From: Rhodothermia bacterium
GTDB lineage: Bacteria > Bacteroidota > Rhodothermia > Balneolales > Balneolaceae
Direction of reading: 5' to 3'
Length of the DNA: 64,000 bases
Assembly (NCBI GenBank): GCA_030427885.1
Contig: JAUICM010000003.1
Coordinates: forward strand, 310,001-374,000
Shown here: positions 63,674 to 64,000 of the stretch, one piece after another
How the letters are laid out: each line of letters begins with the position of its first letter
Numbering within the stretch: the stretch's first letter is position 1
The notes under the pieces: generated by a model
Told to the model about the DNA's origin: nothing
What the model saw: only the letters and a program-made list of their open reading frames with translations
Database searches by the model: none
Translations under genes and position numbers: made by a program

Positions 63674-64000
63674 TTAGAACAAACTTGTCTGTTCTTTATC
63701 TCTCTTCTGTGCCTGCTCGATCTTCGGCTCTTCGCGAACGGGTTCGTCACTGATCATTTCGGGAAGGAATCTCTTTTCATATATCCTTCTGGCTATCCCA
63801 TGCAGTGCTTTTTCTCCACGTGGTGTTATCCTGAGAAATCCACTGTCATCTTCTGAAAGGAAACCAAAGGTTCTTAAATCGCTAACGATGAGGTAGGCCA
63901 GTTTTTCAGTTACACCAGCATTCTTCTCAACAAACTCGCGATGGGGTACATCCTCCTCACTCATATAAACAACACCGAGCACATTAAGCTCTATATCGGT
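63674..64000 (-). CDS. Winged-helix-like hypothetical protein, C-terminal part (cut by window edge)
   Basis: The minus-strand frame is open to the right edge (109 codons seen); a GTG at 63982 and ATG at 63964 exist but neither need be the start. The visible part has a winged-helix look (EKLAYLIVSDLRTFGFLSEDDSGFLRITPRGEKALHG), with a basic-acidic tail ending KRDKEQTSLF. No family recognised. It converges on the M1 peptidase gene, and may share the terminator at 63613-63647. Confidence 0.55.
   Translation of the reverse strand, partial: TDIELNVLGVVYMSEEDVPHREFVEKNAGVTEKLAYLIVSDLRTFGFLSEDDSGFLRITPRGEKALHGIARRIYEKRFLPEMISDEPVREEPKIEQAQKRDKEQTSLF

Overview
The window reads as chromosomal DNA of a Bacteroidota-type bacterium, most likely from the Balneolales/Rhodothermales side. 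Two secreted proteins end in a type IX secretion C-terminal domain with the NYPNPFNPST motif, lipoprotein signals are frequent, and translation starts mostly lack strong Shine-Dalgarno sequences. The lineage is an inference from these traits; no rRNA is present to settle it.

Layout: (1) 1-10.75 kb and 21.8-43.9 kb form a split xylan utilisation locus. The left block has a TonB-dependent receptor (cut by the window edge), a multidomain GH10 xylanase with a T9SS tail, a GH43 lipoprotein, a GH10 lipoprotein, an alditol (xylitol) oxidase and a GH115 alpha-glucuronidase. The right block has a CE1-type esterase, GH43+CBM6, a DUF4380-like T9SS protein, then a ten-gene minus-strand operon running xylB, xylA, SDR oxidoreductase, GH67, GH43, GH10, GH3, GPH sugar symporter, GH10, mannonate dehydratase, with a LacI-family regulator gene upstream and a divergent TIM-barrel gene. 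Together they cover extracellular xylan cleavage, removal of glucuronate, arabinose and acyl side chains, oligosaccharide uptake, cytoplasmic hydrolysis, xylose entry into the pentose phosphate pathway and two steps of glucuronate breakdown. The 8-mer TTGAGCAA/TTGCTCAA recurs upstream of these units and of the lacI gene, and is probably the operator joining the two blocks.

(2) 10.98-15.9 kb is an island of small unrecognised genes, visibly AT-rich, holding a 146-bp sequence with the architecture of an integron attC site, a second degenerate attC-like sequence, and two near-identical direct repeats flanking a gene pair. No integrase is in the window. (3) 16.0-21.4 kb has three exported beta-propeller-type proteins. 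(4) 44.0-48.1 kb is a four-gene operon: circularly permuted ATP-grasp, alpha-E protein, Anbu proteasome-like hydrolase and transglutaminase-like protein. (5) 48.1-64 kb is housekeeping: HtrA protease, NrnA, thiamine pyrophosphokinase, PepP, a tandem pair of carboxypeptidase-regulatory-domain proteins, an S9 peptidase, a metallo-hydrolase, dnaX-ybaB-recR and an M1 peptidase. No rRNA, tRNA, CRISPR array or insertion sequence was recognised.
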